The notes under the pieces are model-generated. The model did no database searches. It was not told the origin of the DNA and saw nothing but the letters and a program-made list of their open reading frames with translations. This document shows positions 5,969-6,419 of a DNA stretch of 6,419 nt, piece by piece; position 1 is the stretch's first letter, and each line of letters starts with the position of its first letter. Made by a program: the position numbers and the translations under genes. This stretch comes from Pseudomonadota bacterium (GTDB lineage: Bacteria; Pseudomonadota; Alphaproteobacteria; Azospirillales; Azospirillaceae): contig JAEZID010000234.1 in NCBI GenBank assembly GCA_023416195.1, positions 1 to 6,419 on the forward strand. The letters are read 5' to 3'.

Positions 5969-6419
5969 AGCGCGGTCGCCACGATGGCGCGGGCGGACAG
6001 GCCGGCGTCCTCGTACTGCTTGGCCGGAGCATCGTGATCCAGGAACAGGTCCGGCAGGACCATGGGACGGATCTTCAGCCCGCCGTCGAGCAGCCCCGAG
6101 GTGGCGAGGAACTGCAACACGAAGCTGCCGAAGCCGCCGACCGAGCCCTCCTCGATGGTGATCAGCACCTCATGGTGCCGCGCCAGCTGGCGGACCAGAT
6201 CCTCGTCCAGCGGTTTGGCGAAGCGCGCGTCGGCCACCGTGGTCGACAGCCCGCGCGCGGCCAGCTCCGCCGCCGCCTTGCGCGCCTCGCCCAGCCGCGC
6301 CCCGTAGCTGAGGATCGCCACCTTGGAGCCTTCCTGCACCACCCGACCCTTGCCGAGGGGCAGGACCACGCCGCGCTCCGGCATCTCCAGCCCGACGCCC
6401 TCGCCGCGCGGGTAGCGCA
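5929..6419 (-). CDS. dxs: 1-deoxy-D-xylulose-5-phosphate synthase, C-terminal part
   Basis: DXS condenses pyruvate and glyceraldehyde 3-phosphate, using thiamine diphosphate, to make 1-deoxy-D-xylulose 5-phosphate, the first step of the MEP isoprenoid pathway and a source for thiamine and pyridoxal synthesis. The window holds the last 162 codons; the family is about 640 residues, so three quarters lies beyond the right edge. The visible part begins with RYPRGEG, a DXS-specific motif at the end of the pyrimidine-binding domain. The transketolase C-terminal domain follows: AILSYGARL, STTVADARFAKPLDEDL, EVLITIEEGSVGGFGSFV, LPDLFLDHDAP and the final DAGLSARAI helix. The frame continues upstream of the internal ATG at 6384, so that methionine is not the start. 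The gene converges on the CYTH-CHAD gene with 27 bp between stops and is probably unrelated to polyP metabolism. The sequence looks intact and ordinary for the family. Confidence 0.97.
   Translation of the reverse strand, partial: RYPRGEGVGLEMPERGVVLPLGKGRVVQEGSKVAILSYGARLGEARKAAAELAARGLSTTVADARFAKPLDEDLVRQLARHHEVLITIEEGSVGGFGSFVLQFLATSGLLDGGLKIRPMVLPDLFLDHDAPAKQYEDAGLSARAIVATALQALGIETAAASA

Overview
The window is GC-rich, tightly packed bacterial chromosome and looks alphaproteobacterial. An Azospirillum-like member of the Rhodospirillales is my best guess, from protein style, strong third-position GC and gene content. This is an inference, because there is no rRNA or other marker gene in the window.

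Layout. Positions 1-1396 (minus) hold the first 465 codons of an exopolyphosphatase (ppx, Ppx/GppA family), whose 3' end lies beyond the left edge. Positions 1416-3563 (minus) hold a complete polyphosphate kinase (ppk), 19 bp upstream of ppx and presumably co-transcribed with it. A 162-bp divergent intergenic region (3564-3725) carries a candidate ppk promoter and a GC-rich hairpin in the predicted ppk leader. On the plus strand, positions 3726-4244 encode a small SixA-type histidine phosphatase and positions 4297-5901 encode a two-domain CYTH-CHAD protein with a TTG start. Positions 5929-6419 (minus) are the C-terminal end of dxs (1-deoxy-D-xylulose-5-phosphate synthase), convergent with the CYTH-CHAD gene and only 27 bp from it.

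How the genes fit together. Four of the five genes form a coherent inorganic polyphosphate locus. PPK makes polyP from ATP through a phosphohistidine intermediate, and PPX hydrolyses it. CYTH domains act on triphosphate-type substrates including tripolyphosphate, and CHAD domains bind polyP. The SixA-like enzyme removes phosphoryl groups from phosphohistidine in its known relatives, which is notable beside a kinase that works through phosphohistidine. dxs belongs to isoprenoid precursor synthesis and appears to be an unrelated neighbour.

Nothing suggests a mobile element, CRISPR array, tRNA or rRNA. Less ordinary points are: hairpins over the ends of both convergent genes, one apparently supplying the last residues of the CYTH-CHAD protein; departures from consensus in the CYTH and CHAD signature motifs; and the placement of the histidine phosphatase. 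Very long open frames antisense to ppk and to the CYTH-CHAD gene are best explained as composition shadows.
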